Below are positions 31,501-39,106 of a DNA stretch of 64,000 bases, piece by piece (position 1 is the first letter of the stretch; each line of letters begins with the position of its first letter). The notes under the pieces are model-generated. The model saw only the letters and a list, made by a program, of their open reading frames with translations. It had not been told where the DNA came from and did not search any database. The DNA is taken from the NCBI GenBank assembly GCA_030144725.1, contig JASKMD010000031.1, positions 8,529,823-8,593,822 of the forward strand, read 5' to 3'. A program made the position numbers and the translations under genes. The stretch comes from Haematococcus lacustris. Its lineage: Eukaryota; Chlorophyta; Chlorophyceae; Chlamydomonadales; Haematococcaceae.

Positions 31501-34500
31501 CGACACCGCAGCCACCATGCTCACAACGCTCCTGCAAACCTGCAGGGGGATTGCCATGCAGACATGCAACACTAAGACCTTAACCAGAGGAGGCCAGCAT
31601 TACCAACGCCGGAGCATGTGCAAGATCAGACTAGAACTAGGGAACAAGCTCAAAACCACAAGGAGCCTTAGTCGGAAAGCTAGAATGCTGTACAAACAAA
31701 ACGGCGTCCACCCGTCTATCGACGACCTACTCCCAGAGACAGATACAACAAACGCGGAGGTAAGGGAGGCGGTACAAGCACGCCAGGGCGATGGTACAAC
31801 CGAAAACTACGTGCAAGCCGCGCTCGCCCAGCTGACCAACTCCTACCGCGACCAAATCCACAAACTAGATGACGACGACTCCGCACTCGCCATTGCACAG
31901 GCGCGTCTCAGAATGCAACACCTCATCAGCACCCAACCCAAAAAAGCCAACAAATACATACTACGCCCTTCTCGCACCGACCACAAAGGACTGCAGGCAC
32001 TAGCCGACCCCGATACCAAGAACATCTGCACCGCCCCGGCCGACCTCAACCGGGTTATCACCGCCGCCTACAGGCAAAAGCTCACGCCGCCGACCCCCAA
32101 AACCGGTCACTACACTAACACACAGACCAGAAACTATCCCTGGACTCGCCCCAAAGCTGATGACCCCTTCACGTTGCACACCTGCCAAAATGTACACTGG
32201 CTGCACACAGCCATCATGGACAGAGCAGGATTTCAAGAATGCATCAGCAGACTGTCTGGTGGCAAAGCGCCTGGCCCAGACGGCATTGAAAACGAGATCA
32301 TTAAGATGCTGCCATGGGAGATGAGGGACACCATACACCACCTGTTCATCATCATGTGGGCCACTGGCTGCACACCCACATCATGGAAAACCAGTGACAC
32401 CTGCCTGCTCTACAAGGACAAGGGCCAGGAAACAGACCTCAACGCCTACAGACCTGTTGGGCTGGCCAACACCATCTACAAACTCTGGACCAGCCTCATA
32501 ACTAGGGCGCTGTACGAGTATGCTGAAGCTAATGGGATGCTAAGTAACTGCCAGGCAGGCTTCCGCTCTCATAGGGACACCACACAACAACTCCAAACGC
32601 TGGTCATGGCCCTTGAAGACGCCAAACTAGCTAAAGTAGATATCTACGCGCTTTTGGTCGACTTCACTAGTGCCTTCAACACCACTTGCCAAGACAAATT
32701 GCTGTGGATTATGCACGACTTAGGCTTTCCAACCGACGCTACAGATGCGGTACGGGACCTCTACACGGGGGCAACGACACGCTTTAAAACTCCTTACGGT
32801 CAAACAGACCCGGTACCCGTCGACCGAGGCACCATCCAGGGCGACTCCCTGTCACCTTTCCTGTTCCTCCTCTATATCGAACCCCTCCTGCGCTGGCTCC
32901 AAGTAGGAGCGAGGGGGTACAAATTCAACTCCGACACAACCGACAGCGCCGGGCGTTTTACAATCGGCAGCATCGACTACGCAGATGACATCGCTATCCT
33001 ATGCAACTCAATCAGCAATCTACGCTGCCAGGCCGACAAGCTCTCCGCCTACTCGGACTGGGGCCACCTCATCATCTCCCACAGCAAAACCCTCGCCACA
33101 GCGGCACTTCACAAAGCGCACCAATCCGGCAGGTGCAGCACACTAGCGGACGCGGAAAAGCAAGCCCGCAGAGAACTGCAACACGTGCATTTGCAAGGGA
33201 AGCCCGTCACCTACCTCGAACCAACCGCCCCCTTCACCTACCTAGGTGTCATACTTACCATGACGCTCAATTGGAAGCCACAACACATAGCCATGGCGTC
33301 ACAACTCAAACAGAAGCTAGACAGACTACGACGCTCATTTGCTAGTGCCAGACAAGCCATCCACATCATCAAGACAGCCATCATCCCCAGCCTGGCCTAT
33401 AGCTTCTGCGTAGTCCCATGCACACCGGGTGACCTGGACCTTTACGACAAAGCAATTAACCAGTGTGTTAAGAAAAAACTCAGACTACCACTAGGCACAC
33501 CCAATGCCGTCATCAGGGAGGACATCGATAAGCTCGGCCTTGGCATAAGCTCAACAGCCAAAGAGTACCATGCCAGAAACACTACAGCCCTCTTACACAG
33601 CCTCCAGTCCACAGACACCATACATGCCCACATAACCAGATGCATGCTACACAAACAGATCACCTGGCTCTACGCTCAAGCTGCCAAGCAAGGACACCGC
33701 ATGCTCAATATGCTGCGACATACCCTACGCGCCAGACAACTCCTACACGCTACCACGGCGCAGCTCACTGCCACCCAGGAAGGACAAGAACTCTACCCCA
33801 AGGAAACCACACTTCTTGGACAACTCATCACACAGAATACAAGCCCCCTTCCACTTGACATAGTTAGTGCCTGCATGACGTGCCTCAAAAGCCTAGGCAT
33901 CCGACATGCCACAGAGATCCAACATACCATCGCTGGCAACACCTACATCATCTCAGGAATGATGCTTAAAGAACGCTTCCACAACAAGGTCAGACAAAAA
34001 CACTATATCGCCCTCAACAGACTAACGACCATGGCGACCCAGGACAGATGCCCAACCACAACAGAAGCGAAGGCCATTGCCGCCAAACGAGACACCACCC
34101 TAGACCTGCCCGCTGCGCAAAGACTCATTAAACCATGGGCCGCGGGACTGACGGAGCTTGCACCAATCAACGTCGAAGAAGACACAAATCACCGCTACGC
34201 TGATATCAGGGCATATGTGTCTGTCAAGCAGCCCACACCGTACAACCCGACGCACGTGACCGCACAAGCAACACAACCGCCCGCAGCCCCGGAGGCCATC
34301 AGGAGCAGCTCACGGCTGCTAAGACGAGAGAACAAAGAAACACAACCGCCCCCAACGACGCCCACCCGACCCAAGGCGGGCACGAAACGGAATACTGAGG
34401 GCAGACAAATCCAGACTATCCCGAAGGACATAGTGCGCATAGTTGGCCTAGACCTCCCAGGACTCTCCAGCTGGAAGGTGGATAAAGCCTGCCGTTGTCA

Positions 34501-37500
34501 ACCCAAGGACCTAGGCAGCATACTAGGGGCCATGTACGGCCACCAAGAGGCCATCACCAGCATAGATGGCTGGCACTGGGACGGCACCAATAAGGAAAGT
34601 TATTACAAGGTGCATTGGAAGCCCACAGTCATAGATAGATGGGCACTACACCTATGTGCTAAAGAAGGCTACACGCCCACACACATAGAGACCATCAGTA
34701 GGGAAGAGGCTAAAGATGTATGCACTTGTGAGCTGTGCTGGCTACCAAGAGGCGACTGCCCCACGTGCCACAACTGCAAGAGGGCCTACCACCCAGCCTG
34801 CCTCGAGATAGCCCTCCTGTCGGGACACAAGGAACCAGGCTACTGGCTGTGCCCCATATGCAAGTTTGGCAACAACGAGTTCAAAACGACTATGCGTCTG
34901 TCAGCGCACTCGGACCTCATACGGGTACACTGGCGCCCCACCCTCGAACCGGCACCCCTCATCACGGCACACCTGGACTACCTGGCGCGACGCAGCGAAT
35001 ATGAAGAGGAGAATAAGAGGATACAAGAAGCTAGATACGCGCGGCCCGATTCGAGGCTGCCAACCCACACCCGGCAGGGTCTGCCGGACCCGCTCACCTG
35101 GCTACCCCGGTGCACCAACCTACACACGAAGGCCACCTTCCACACGTACCCCATCAACCCGCAGACGGACATCGTCGGGACGGGCAAATGCGAAACCTTC
35201 CTCCAACTGCACCCCCACATGACCGCCCCCGCGATGAGCTTCAGCACGGGGGAGCCCATCATGCCCAAACATGACCTAATGCAACACGTAACGGTCCATG
35301 ACGAGTCGGGCCGCACGGTAGGCCTCCTGACCAAACAACAACACCAACACCTACACGCTTGGTTACAACACACACCACACACACGCAACCTGGCCACGGA
35401 ACTGGTGGCCCTCCTAAGGAGACAGGACACACAGAGCAGCCACCACCCCATGAGGGTAGCACAAGACAAAGCCCTTACCACCCTACACACCACACGAAGC
35501 TTTCCAAGTACCGTCCAAAGATGGGCTGACCCACTCACAGTTAGACCAGAAACCACCACCTATTGGAGCCCTGACACCAACGACACGGCCTTTGGGGCAC
35601 ACCACAACTGCCTACTGGTACGCCACACTGGCTTATCCACATGGAACGTACCAGCTGATGATGCAGTAGCCCTGAAATGCGTCAACCATGCTATACACTC
35701 AGCAACACAGGAGGAGGCCATGGCAACCATTATGCTGATCCCTGGCAAGAAGGGCATCTCTTACCCCAAGCACATCGACACCCTGAGACGCTACCCAGAG
35801 TACTGCCAGCACCTGGCAAGCATACCCCTCAACAATACCAACTGCTCCAAACTCGGCAAACACGCCACCCTCCTCGTCTACGTCATATGGAATGAAGCAG
35901 GGCAACTACTCACTACCAAAGGCAACCCACAAGGATGGATAGCTAGCACAGCCACTGCCCTACATCCGGACCGGGAGACACACCCTTACCATCACAGACC
36001 CAATAACCAGAAACAGCCAGCCACCCTCCCCAGTGGCCACAAACAACACCTCCGCCTCCCGCTGGACAGGGCTCTACCCACGCCGGGGCACACACGCAGC
36101 CAACACCAGCTCACACACCACTCCACCACGCTACCACGGATGGCCATCACCGAATGGACCACAGTAGCGTACACTGACGGGAGCTGCATTAAGACATCCG
36201 AGCCAGCCCCGGCACGCGTCGGGGCGGGGGTCTATATTCCAGAAAACAACGCCCTGATTACCATTGCACTGAACGACCCAGAGAACAACACCATTAACAA
36301 GGCAGAACTCACAGCGATACACGCGGCACTCAAAGCGGGGGCCAGACGCATCGCCACCAACAGCCTCTGCTCTCTCTACCAGATCCGCCGAGCCCTCGCT
36401 AACCCGATGTCCCTCATCAATCATAGACACAACGACATCCTGACGGACATCGCCACCCTCATCATCGACAGCCCCGCCGCGATCCAATTCTTCAAAGTCA
36501 AGGCCCACACGGGCATCATCGGAAACGAAGGCGCAGATGCCCTTGCTAAGCACGCAGCGCTACACCCGGAGCGAGCCAACACATTAGGGTACAACCCGAC
36601 CGCACGAAAAGAGAGGGACATCTGGCTAAACAACGGGAATGACGGCGAAGCCCTAACGCCACTGCCGGACTGCCGCCACAGCGTGCGCGCACACATACAC
36701 AACAGGCACAAGCTAGGGCTCGCCAACCAAGACAGCATCTACTACCAGATGACCCAAGCTATTACCAAAGACGCGGCTAAAGGAGCGGGCGAAAGAGTGA
36801 TGACAGACACGTCCATCTCCATCCCCGCACAAAGAACCGCCTTACTCTACCGCACCGGAGGGCTCTACAACCAAAAGCTAGCTATGCGTTGGAAGAAGGC
36901 GACAGACGACCTCTGCCCACTCTGTGGGGAGGCTGACAGTGCCACACACCTCCTCTCGGGCTGTAGCGCGACCCTACCCCTCGTGCAAGAAAGGCACAAC
37001 GGGGCCGGCCGCCTCATCGCCAAAGCCATCAGCAAAGGAACCCTAGGCGGGTGCATTCGGTTCGCGGACACCGGCAGCTGGGAGAAGGGCGCTAAGGACA
37101 ACCTCGACCTCCCTAACGACACACTACATACAACACTACGGGCACTTGGCCTCAAGCCAACAACGACAAAAAATACCACCAGACCAGACATTCTCATGGT
37201 GACGCCTACAAAGAAGACGGACAAACGTGGCAAAGCCATCAAACAGGTCACGATCATAGAAATCAAATACTGTGCGGACTCAAGATGTGCAGAACAACTG
37301 GACAAGGCTCTCAATCAACACACGCAGCTGGCACACACCATACGCATGGTAGGCCACATGGTCGAAATACGACCAATTCTACTAGGAATAGGCGGCATTA
37401 CATACGAAACACACACACGCCAACACCTCCTGGCCCTTGGGGTTACCCAAACCAACGCCATCAAGCTTCTAAACAAGCTCACGAGACATGCAGTAGAGGC

Positions 37501-37618
37501 AGCCCATTCCATTGCCAAGAACAGCTACAGGCTACGAGCTACTAAGGGGGGGGGGGGGTTAGGGGGTCCGTTGCCTCACGAGCTTCTTGGTGGGAGCAGG
37601 CCGCGCCCCAGGCGGTAG
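28541..37618 (+). CDS. Dual-endonuclease non-LTR retrotransposon polyprotein (Dualen/RandI-like)
   Basis: An uninterrupted reading frame of about 3025 codons from the ATG at 28541; the frame is open further upstream, but that part belongs to another gene and a minisatellite. Order of domains: 2A-like motif (28769-28810), two Josephin-like Cys/His domains, APE endonuclease, reverse transcriptase with YADD, PHD finger, RNase H, CCHC knuckle and PD-(D/E)xK restriction-like endonuclease. Carrying both APE and RLE nucleases is the mark of the Dualen/RandI clade described from Chlamydomonas. The element copies its RNA by target-primed reverse transcription. The frame is intact over about 9 kb, so insertion is recent. 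One RNase H catalytic residue is changed. The last about 25 codons follow a 13-G run and are probably not native. Confidence 0.85.
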   Translation: MTGLDGTLAASSSISKLANRFHLSTHGAKDGRPYTAYQYNSTLHVYCCYQTTTGETCWTTCTFNPIAAARAVYVAWLLLAAGDVEANPGPAIKHFKQDTDSSACQVYSLNNAAGHEWVTMQDIDNFYENRLPRIADHFERGAWLMARGADGYSDEVIEMYLHTHYGLAVQSVALLTQPSDWTNDNLGNLAGQYGTHTFLCKKPGHSMAMKCINGAWYLLDSMETTAKTLRHVPTATKRNMHQLFVITPNTRSREQIRRCEEKGINNIISHMEQPSNHEHNTTATDPTYTPVQNPTQIYMEGQYEECCLVHAFNMAMGKKCIEYHAVIRHCKDLAEHLQYLAQTAREEGHAIRTFNTDHIYHEKGRFSSDTLNHYLHRKHLEMSTYLHPATAYLPTSSITPEAITTAIASTGATHTDAVILLSHHHATVLKHTQQGWYQLDSFNRVPKPLSTPNDWGRLQGNLLTICKGNVRHTRFIRREIWIADPLEATTASALAAHFQDHTDPIDLTEILATPPETTIEADNNTTIDTTRGITIEDTPLHEEPARSRQRRDIPTVTLRPPTLQGKPRIYRTATTSDTNTGPSTKRVRATKAHRSDTHTQTLMHRYLCKPTTGAHTTGLNPTIDKTPQTTPDSDPNTSQHHNPQTELPQATLNRQHITLTTFNVRGLCRSRNEVLDLVHKQSPDILILTETMTQPKSNNPSSGWLKRAMPNYTVHRHEGHSEVLIGIRHDLAIQLQVTMLPPCIDADVNTRCVILSLHQQQSEELTIVATYWPSGNNDDAIPLRKKMQDHIRTTAGHLPGSLILAGDINATMKAADRSEHTEYPQDQMMREFATELHLSEADPGDRAWTYQQPHCNSRIDAILTRDARQGPGHRTHVDTHAYLSDHRPLTATLTTTRLGIDLAATHQPLKHSHTILTTPITNKDREAYRLEVQQPSSGAPQLHSQLTAYLAPMYTDAIHFLTTLDKANPQQPQRLTMVAGLPAREAVDTAATMLTTLLQTCRGIAMQTCNTKTLTRGGQHYQRRSMCKIRLELGNKLKTTRSLSRKARMLYKQNGVHPSIDDLLPETDTTNAEVREAVQARQGDGTTENYVQAALAQLTNSYRDQIHKLDDDDSALAIAQARLRMQHLISTQPKKANKYILRPSRTDHKGLQALADPDTKNICTAPADLNRVITAAYRQKLTPPTPKTGHYTNTQTRNYPWTRPKADDPFTLHTCQNVHWLHTAIMDRAGFQECISRLSGGKAPGPDGIENEIIKMLPWEMRDTIHHLFIIMWATGCTPTSWKTSDTCLLYKDKGQETDLNAYRPVGLANTIYKLWTSLITRALYEYAEANGMLSNCQAGFRSHRDTTQQLQTLVMALEDAKLAKVDIYALLVDFTSAFNTTCQDKLLWIMHDLGFPTDATDAVRDLYTGATTRFKTPYGQTDPVPVDRGTIQGDSLSPFLFLLYIEPLLRWLQVGARGYKFNSDTTDSAGRFTIGSIDYADDIAILCNSISNLRCQADKLSAYSDWGHLIISHSKTLATAALHKAHQSGRCSTLADAEKQARRELQHVHLQGKPVTYLEPTAPFTYLGVILTMTLNWKPQHIAMASQLKQKLDRLRRSFASARQAIHIIKTAIIPSLAYSFCVVPCTPGDLDLYDKAINQCVKKKLRLPLGTPNAVIREDIDKLGLGISSTAKEYHARNTTALLHSLQSTDTIHAHITRCMLHKQITWLYAQAAKQGHRMLNMLRHTLRARQLLHATTAQLTATQEGQELYPKETTLLGQLITQNTSPLPLDIVSACMTCLKSLGIRHATEIQHTIAGNTYIISGMMLKERFHNKVRQKHYIALNRLTTMATQDRCPTTTEAKAIAAKRDTTLDLPAAQRLIKPWAAGLTELAPINVEEDTNHRYADIRAYVSVKQPTPYNPTHVTAQATQPPAAPEAIRSSSRLLRRENKETQPPPTTPTRPKAGTKRNTEGRQIQTIPKDIVRIVGLDLPGLSSWKVDKACRCQPKDLGSILGAMYGHQEAITSIDGWHWDGTNKESYYKVHWKPTVIDRWALHLCAKEGYTPTHIETISREEAKDVCTCELCWLPRGDCPTCHNCKRAYHPACLEIALLSGHKEPGYWLCPICKFGNNEFKTTMRLSAHSDLIRVHWRPTLEPAPLITAHLDYLARRSEYEEENKRIQEARYARPDSRLPTHTRQGLPDPLTWLPRCTNLHTKATFHTYPINPQTDIVGTGKCETFLQLHPHMTAPAMSFSTGEPIMPKHDLMQHVTVHDESGRTVGLLTKQQHQHLHAWLQHTPHTRNLATELVALLRRQDTQSSHHPMRVAQDKALTTLHTTRSFPSTVQRWADPLTVRPETTTYWSPDTNDTAFGAHHNCLLVRHTGLSTWNVPADDAVALKCVNHAIHSATQEEAMATIMLIPGKKGISYPKHIDTLRRYPEYCQHLASIPLNNTNCSKLGKHATLLVYVIWNEAGQLLTTKGNPQGWIASTATALHPDRETHPYHHRPNNQKQPATLPSGHKQHLRLPLDRALPTPGHTRSQHQLTHHSTTLPRMAITEWTTVAYTDGSCIKTSEPAPARVGAGVYIPENNALITIALNDPENNTINKAELTAIHAALKAGARRIATNSLCSLYQIRRALANPMSLINHRHNDILTDIATLIIDSPAAIQFFKVKAHTGIIGNEGADALAKHAALHPERANTLGYNPTARKERDIWLNNGNDGEALTPLPDCRHSVRAHIHNRHKLGLANQDSIYYQMTQAITKDAAKGAGERVMTDTSISIPAQRTALLYRTGGLYNQKLAMRWKKATDDLCPLCGEADSATHLLSGCSATLPLVQERHNGAGRLIAKAISKGTLGGCIRFADTGSWEKGAKDNLDLPNDTLHTTLRALGLKPTTTKNTTRPDILMVTPTKKTDKRGKAIKQVTIIEIKYCADSRCAEQLDKALNQHTQLAHTIRMVGHMVEIRPILLGIGGITYETHTRQHLLALGVTQTNAIKLLNKLTRHAVEAAHSIAKNSYRLRATKGGGGLGGPLPHELLGGSRPRPRR
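28769..28810 (+). other. 2A-like ribosome-skipping motif
   Basis: The frame reads LLLAAGDVEANPGP. The D-V-E-x-N-P-G-P core is complete, with the usual hydrophobic Leu-rich stretch before it. In 2A peptides the ribosome fails to join the final Gly (28805-28807) and Pro (28808-28810). It would release an N-terminal product of about 88 residues (if started at 28541) from the enzyme-bearing part. 2A-like sequences have been described in non-LTR retrotransposons of trypanosomes and marine invertebrates; activity here is inferred. Confidence 0.85.
28811..29920 (+). other. Tandem Josephin-like cysteine-protease/DUB domains
   Basis: Domain 1: SACQVYSLNNAAG, with Cys at 28850-28852, and GHSMAMKCINGAWYLLDS, with His at 29153-29155. 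Domain 2: CCLVHAFNMAMG, with the probable nucleophile Cys at 29459-29461, and HHATVLKHTQQGWYQLDS, with His at 29810-29812. Both follow the Josephin order C-x5-(L/F)-N … H-x2-T/M-V … W-(Y/F)-x-L-(D/N)-S. Josephin proteins (ataxin-3 relatives) are deubiquitinases. The assignment is by motif only; an OTU-like or papain-like fold is an alternative. The first domain starts right after the 2A site. Confidence 0.6.
30500..31240 (+). other. APE-type endonuclease domain
   Basis: The motifs of exonuclease/endonuclease/phosphatase enzymes are in order: TTFNVRG (Asn at 30527), ILTET (Glu), VATYWPSG, LILAGDINAT (Asp/Asn), SRIDAIL and LSDHRPL (Asp at 31193, His at 31196). All catalytic positions are kept. 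It nicks target DNA to prime reverse transcription. Confidence 0.9.
32240..33260 (+). other. Reverse transcriptase domain
   Basis: Landmarks: GGKAPGPDGIENEIIK, NAYRPVGL, NCQAGFRSHRDTTQQ, LLVDFTSAFNT (first Asp near 32660), GTIQGDSLSPFLFLLYIEPL, and IDYADDIAI with the YADD box at 32978-32989. The thumb region follows with TYLGVILT. This is a complete non-LTR type RT. Confidence 0.95.
34721..34863 (+). other. PHD finger in retrotransposon polyprotein
   Basis: Reads CTCELCWLPRGDCPTCHNC, then RAYHPACL and, after a loop, YWLCPIC: a C4-H-C3 zinc-binding pattern. On both sides lies a VHW(K/R)PT motif (YYKVHWKPTVID near 34600 and LIRVHWRPTLEP near 34920), as if a small domain had been split or duplicated around the finger. 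A chromatin-reading role in target choice is inference. Confidence 0.75.
36140..36580 (+). other. RNase H domain with Asp-to-Asn change
   Basis: YTDGSC (Asp at 36176-36178), INKAELTAIHAAL (Glu at 36305-36307) and GNEGADALAK (Asp at 36536-36538) are kept. The third catalytic site, normally T-D-S, reads A-T-N-S with AAC at 36359-36361. The domain fold is otherwise complete (VKAHTGIIGNEG). Confidence 0.9.
36905..37340 (+). other. CCHC knuckle and restriction-like endonuclease
   Basis: LCPLCGEADSATHLLSGC gives C-x2-C-x7-H-x4-C, beginning at 36914. About 90 residues on, RPDILMVTP (Asp at 37187) and TIIEIKYC (Glu at 37259, Lys at 37265) make the PD-(D/E)xK core. This is the arrangement in R2/R4-type endonucleases, usually found in elements that lack APE. 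Confidence 0.85.
37546..37558. repeat. Run of 13 G at retrotransposon 3' end
   Basis: It follows CTACTAA just after the last endonuclease-region codons. The out-of-frame TAA immediately before it suggests that the native stop is near here and that slippage in the run, or a junction with the flanking element, extended the frame to 37618. Confidence 0.8.
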
Positions 37619-37672
37619 CTCCTCCCTTAATGCACGCCGGTGAATACCGGCGTAGTCTTCTTCTTCTTCATG
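37586..37672 (-). repeat. 95-bp dispersed module, copy 2
   Basis: Inverted copy of 27252-27345. On the minus strand it opens with ATCCCTAACCATGAAGA, which is also the start-codon context of the coiled-coil gene at 24063. One frame gives EEEEDYAGIHRRALREEL. Confidence 0.75.
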
Positions 37673-37983
37673 GTTAGGGATTGAGAGGTGGGTGGGTGAG
37701 ATGCTGAGCGGGGCTACGGGCTTGGCTCGGTGGTCAGGGTGATGGGGGGTGATGGATACGGAGATGGGTGAAGGAGAGGTTGGGGAGAGGTAGGAGGCGA
37801 GGAGAAGGAGGGTGAGGGGGGAGGAGGCTGATGGCAGGCTGGGATGAGGGGCTACTGGGAGCTGGGCGGGGTAGACGAGGTTGGTAGATGGTGGGTTAAG
37901 GTGTGTTGGTGGTGGCCATGTGGCGGAGTGGTCAGCCAAGCTCAGTCGGCTCCTCATGCACCTGTAGCCATCAGCATGTGTAC

Positions 37984-38345
37984 CTTGTAAGCGGTCCATC
38001 TTGTCACATACAAACCCAATGATTGAGTTGCATGGTGCCATGGACGCGTTGATGAGTATGCTACAAAAGATTCGTGTGAGGCCAGGCTGTTGTTCAATGG
38101 TTGAAAACATATAGCGGGTCATAGCTGGAGGGGGTGTCTAGTCCCTACTGTGCCGCCCACCATTACAGCGATACAGCGATGTCGCACACGAATTCGAGTT
38201 TCTTCACATCCTCGCCAAGCGGCCTGCACCATCAGGAAGCTCGCGCAGCCATGTTTGCCGGACTTCGGTGGTGTGCGCCACCAACATGTCGTGCATCGCT
38301 AACGGATAGCCAAGGACGTAGCTTACCAGTGTAGCTAACCACGGT
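37984..38345 (-). CDS. Exon-like fragments of an element R gene, minus strand
   Basis: Two stretches look coding. About 38345-38250 reads YPLAMHDMLVAHTTEVRQTW then LRELPDGA. 38122-37984 reads STIEQQPGLTRIFCSILINA then SIIGFVCDKMDRLQG and ends at CAAG/GTACAC. They lie between the element R right end and the retrotransposon, on the strand of the coiled-coil gene. No family was recognised. They and the fragment at 28229-28486 may be one interrupted gene. Confidence 0.3.
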
Positions 38346-38530
38346 CTGCGATTGGGACACATCCGGGGTCACATGTGGCTGCCCGCATCGAAAGACTCCG
38401 ATGGCAACTCCAGTCGAACATTAAACGCGCAATATCGCATTGCAGCAGACGCAGCAAACGTTACATCAAATGATGGAGTAGATGGGCTGCAGTTGCATGA
38501 AGATTACCAACCCCATGTTGGGAACGCACA

Positions 38531-39034
38531 GGCGACCACAGGGCGCAGAGCCGGTGGCACCATGTGTCGCTCCCACCAAATCCAGGCAGCGGACCAAGCA
38601 GCGGTCCGAGCAGGTTTTGCGCCTTGTTTTCGCATAGCGCACATTTCGCCAGGGTCGGCATATGAATCAGCTGTCTCCAATGCGCACGAACCTAGCACTA
38701 GCGGGTTCGATGCATTACATGGCAACGGTCATAAAGAGCGGTGAGGCATGTAAAGTGTGCTGCAGTGGGCTACAATAGGTGCATGGATAGAAGGGCGCTG
38801 CGGCTTGCTGGTATGCAAGAGAACGCACAAGTAGGTCCATGGTCCATGCCAGTGATTAGGGCACGCCCATAAAATTCTAGGTGGCTCGGAAACCTAGAAA
38901 TTTTTCCTGAGCCTAGAAACCTAGAAATATAATTCTAGGTTGGCCGGCTGGAAACCTAGATATTTTTCCTGAGCCTAGAAACCTAGAAATAGAATTCTAG
39001 GTTGGCCGGTCGCGCCTTACCAGTGATCCATGTC
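38531..39034. repeat. Host segment flanking the 15.56-kb insertion, right copy (with MITE)
   Basis: Direct repeat of 22633-22969 with few substitutions and small indels. It begins inside the ePHD exon two codons before its donor, so this exon copy cannot be spliced normally. It carries a 163-bp MITE at 38857-39019. On its right it continues into host sequence with a likely first coding exon. Confidence 0.9.
38857..39019. mobile_element. hAT-type MITE, 163 bp, 8-bp TSD
   Basis: Begins TAGGGCACGCCC and ends GGTCGCGCCTTA (complement TAAGGCGCGACC), both fitting the hAT end pattern. It is flanked by CCAGTGAT at 38849-38856 and 39020-39027. The paralogous site at 22955-22962 has CCAGTGAT once and no insert. 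The interior is two rounds of CTAGAAA/TTCTAGGT-rich repeats. Ends resemble those of the element at 51894-54523. It interrupts the probable first exon of the ATPase gene. Confidence 0.95.
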
Positions 39035-39106
39035 CCATGGATGCGTCTCCGCGTCCCACGTCTGCCCCGCGTCGTGACCGGAGTAAACCTGGTGCGTGTT
39101 TGTCAT
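39020..39106 (-). CDS. Probable first coding exon of the ATPase gene, interrupted
   Basis: From the ATG at 39106 the minus strand reads MTNTHQVYSGHDAGQTWDAE then THPWDMDHW. The MITE begins right after this Trp codon, and its first bases make a TAA stop. In the left duplicate the same exon continues without MITE (MDHWHGPWTYL) to a GTGTGT donor near 22940, but there the upstream half is replaced by element R. So neither copy has an intact exon. Assignment to the ATPase gene rests on adjacency and shared duplication. Confidence 0.45.

Larger units (their letters stand above)
22970..38530 (-). mobile_element. Element R, copy 2: 15.56-kb composite insertion in the ATPase gene
   Basis: The left end reads AGGCGTTCCCAACTACC and the complement of the right end reads TGTGCGTTCCCAACATGGGG, sharing GCGTTCCCAAC as terminal inverted repeats. 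The inner right-end sequence (CCCAACATGGGGTTGGTAAT) is also the left end of copy 3 at 50019, and the left-end block 22970-23190 matches the 3' ends of copies 1 and 3, so both ends are those of one family. Inside are a coiled-coil gene (minus), a spliced gene of unknown function (plus), a minisatellite, minus-strand exon-like fragments and a nested non-LTR retrotransposon. It is flanked by about 335-bp direct copies of host gene. Confidence 0.7.

Noticed and set aside
24080..37618. A single 4512-residue protein from 24080 to 37618
   Set aside because: The open frame fuses a spliced gene that ends at 27021 in another frame, a minisatellite without stops, and the retrotransposon. Introns at 24753-24944 and 26654-26922 have good splice sites, and the (ADPP)n part is repeat-derived.
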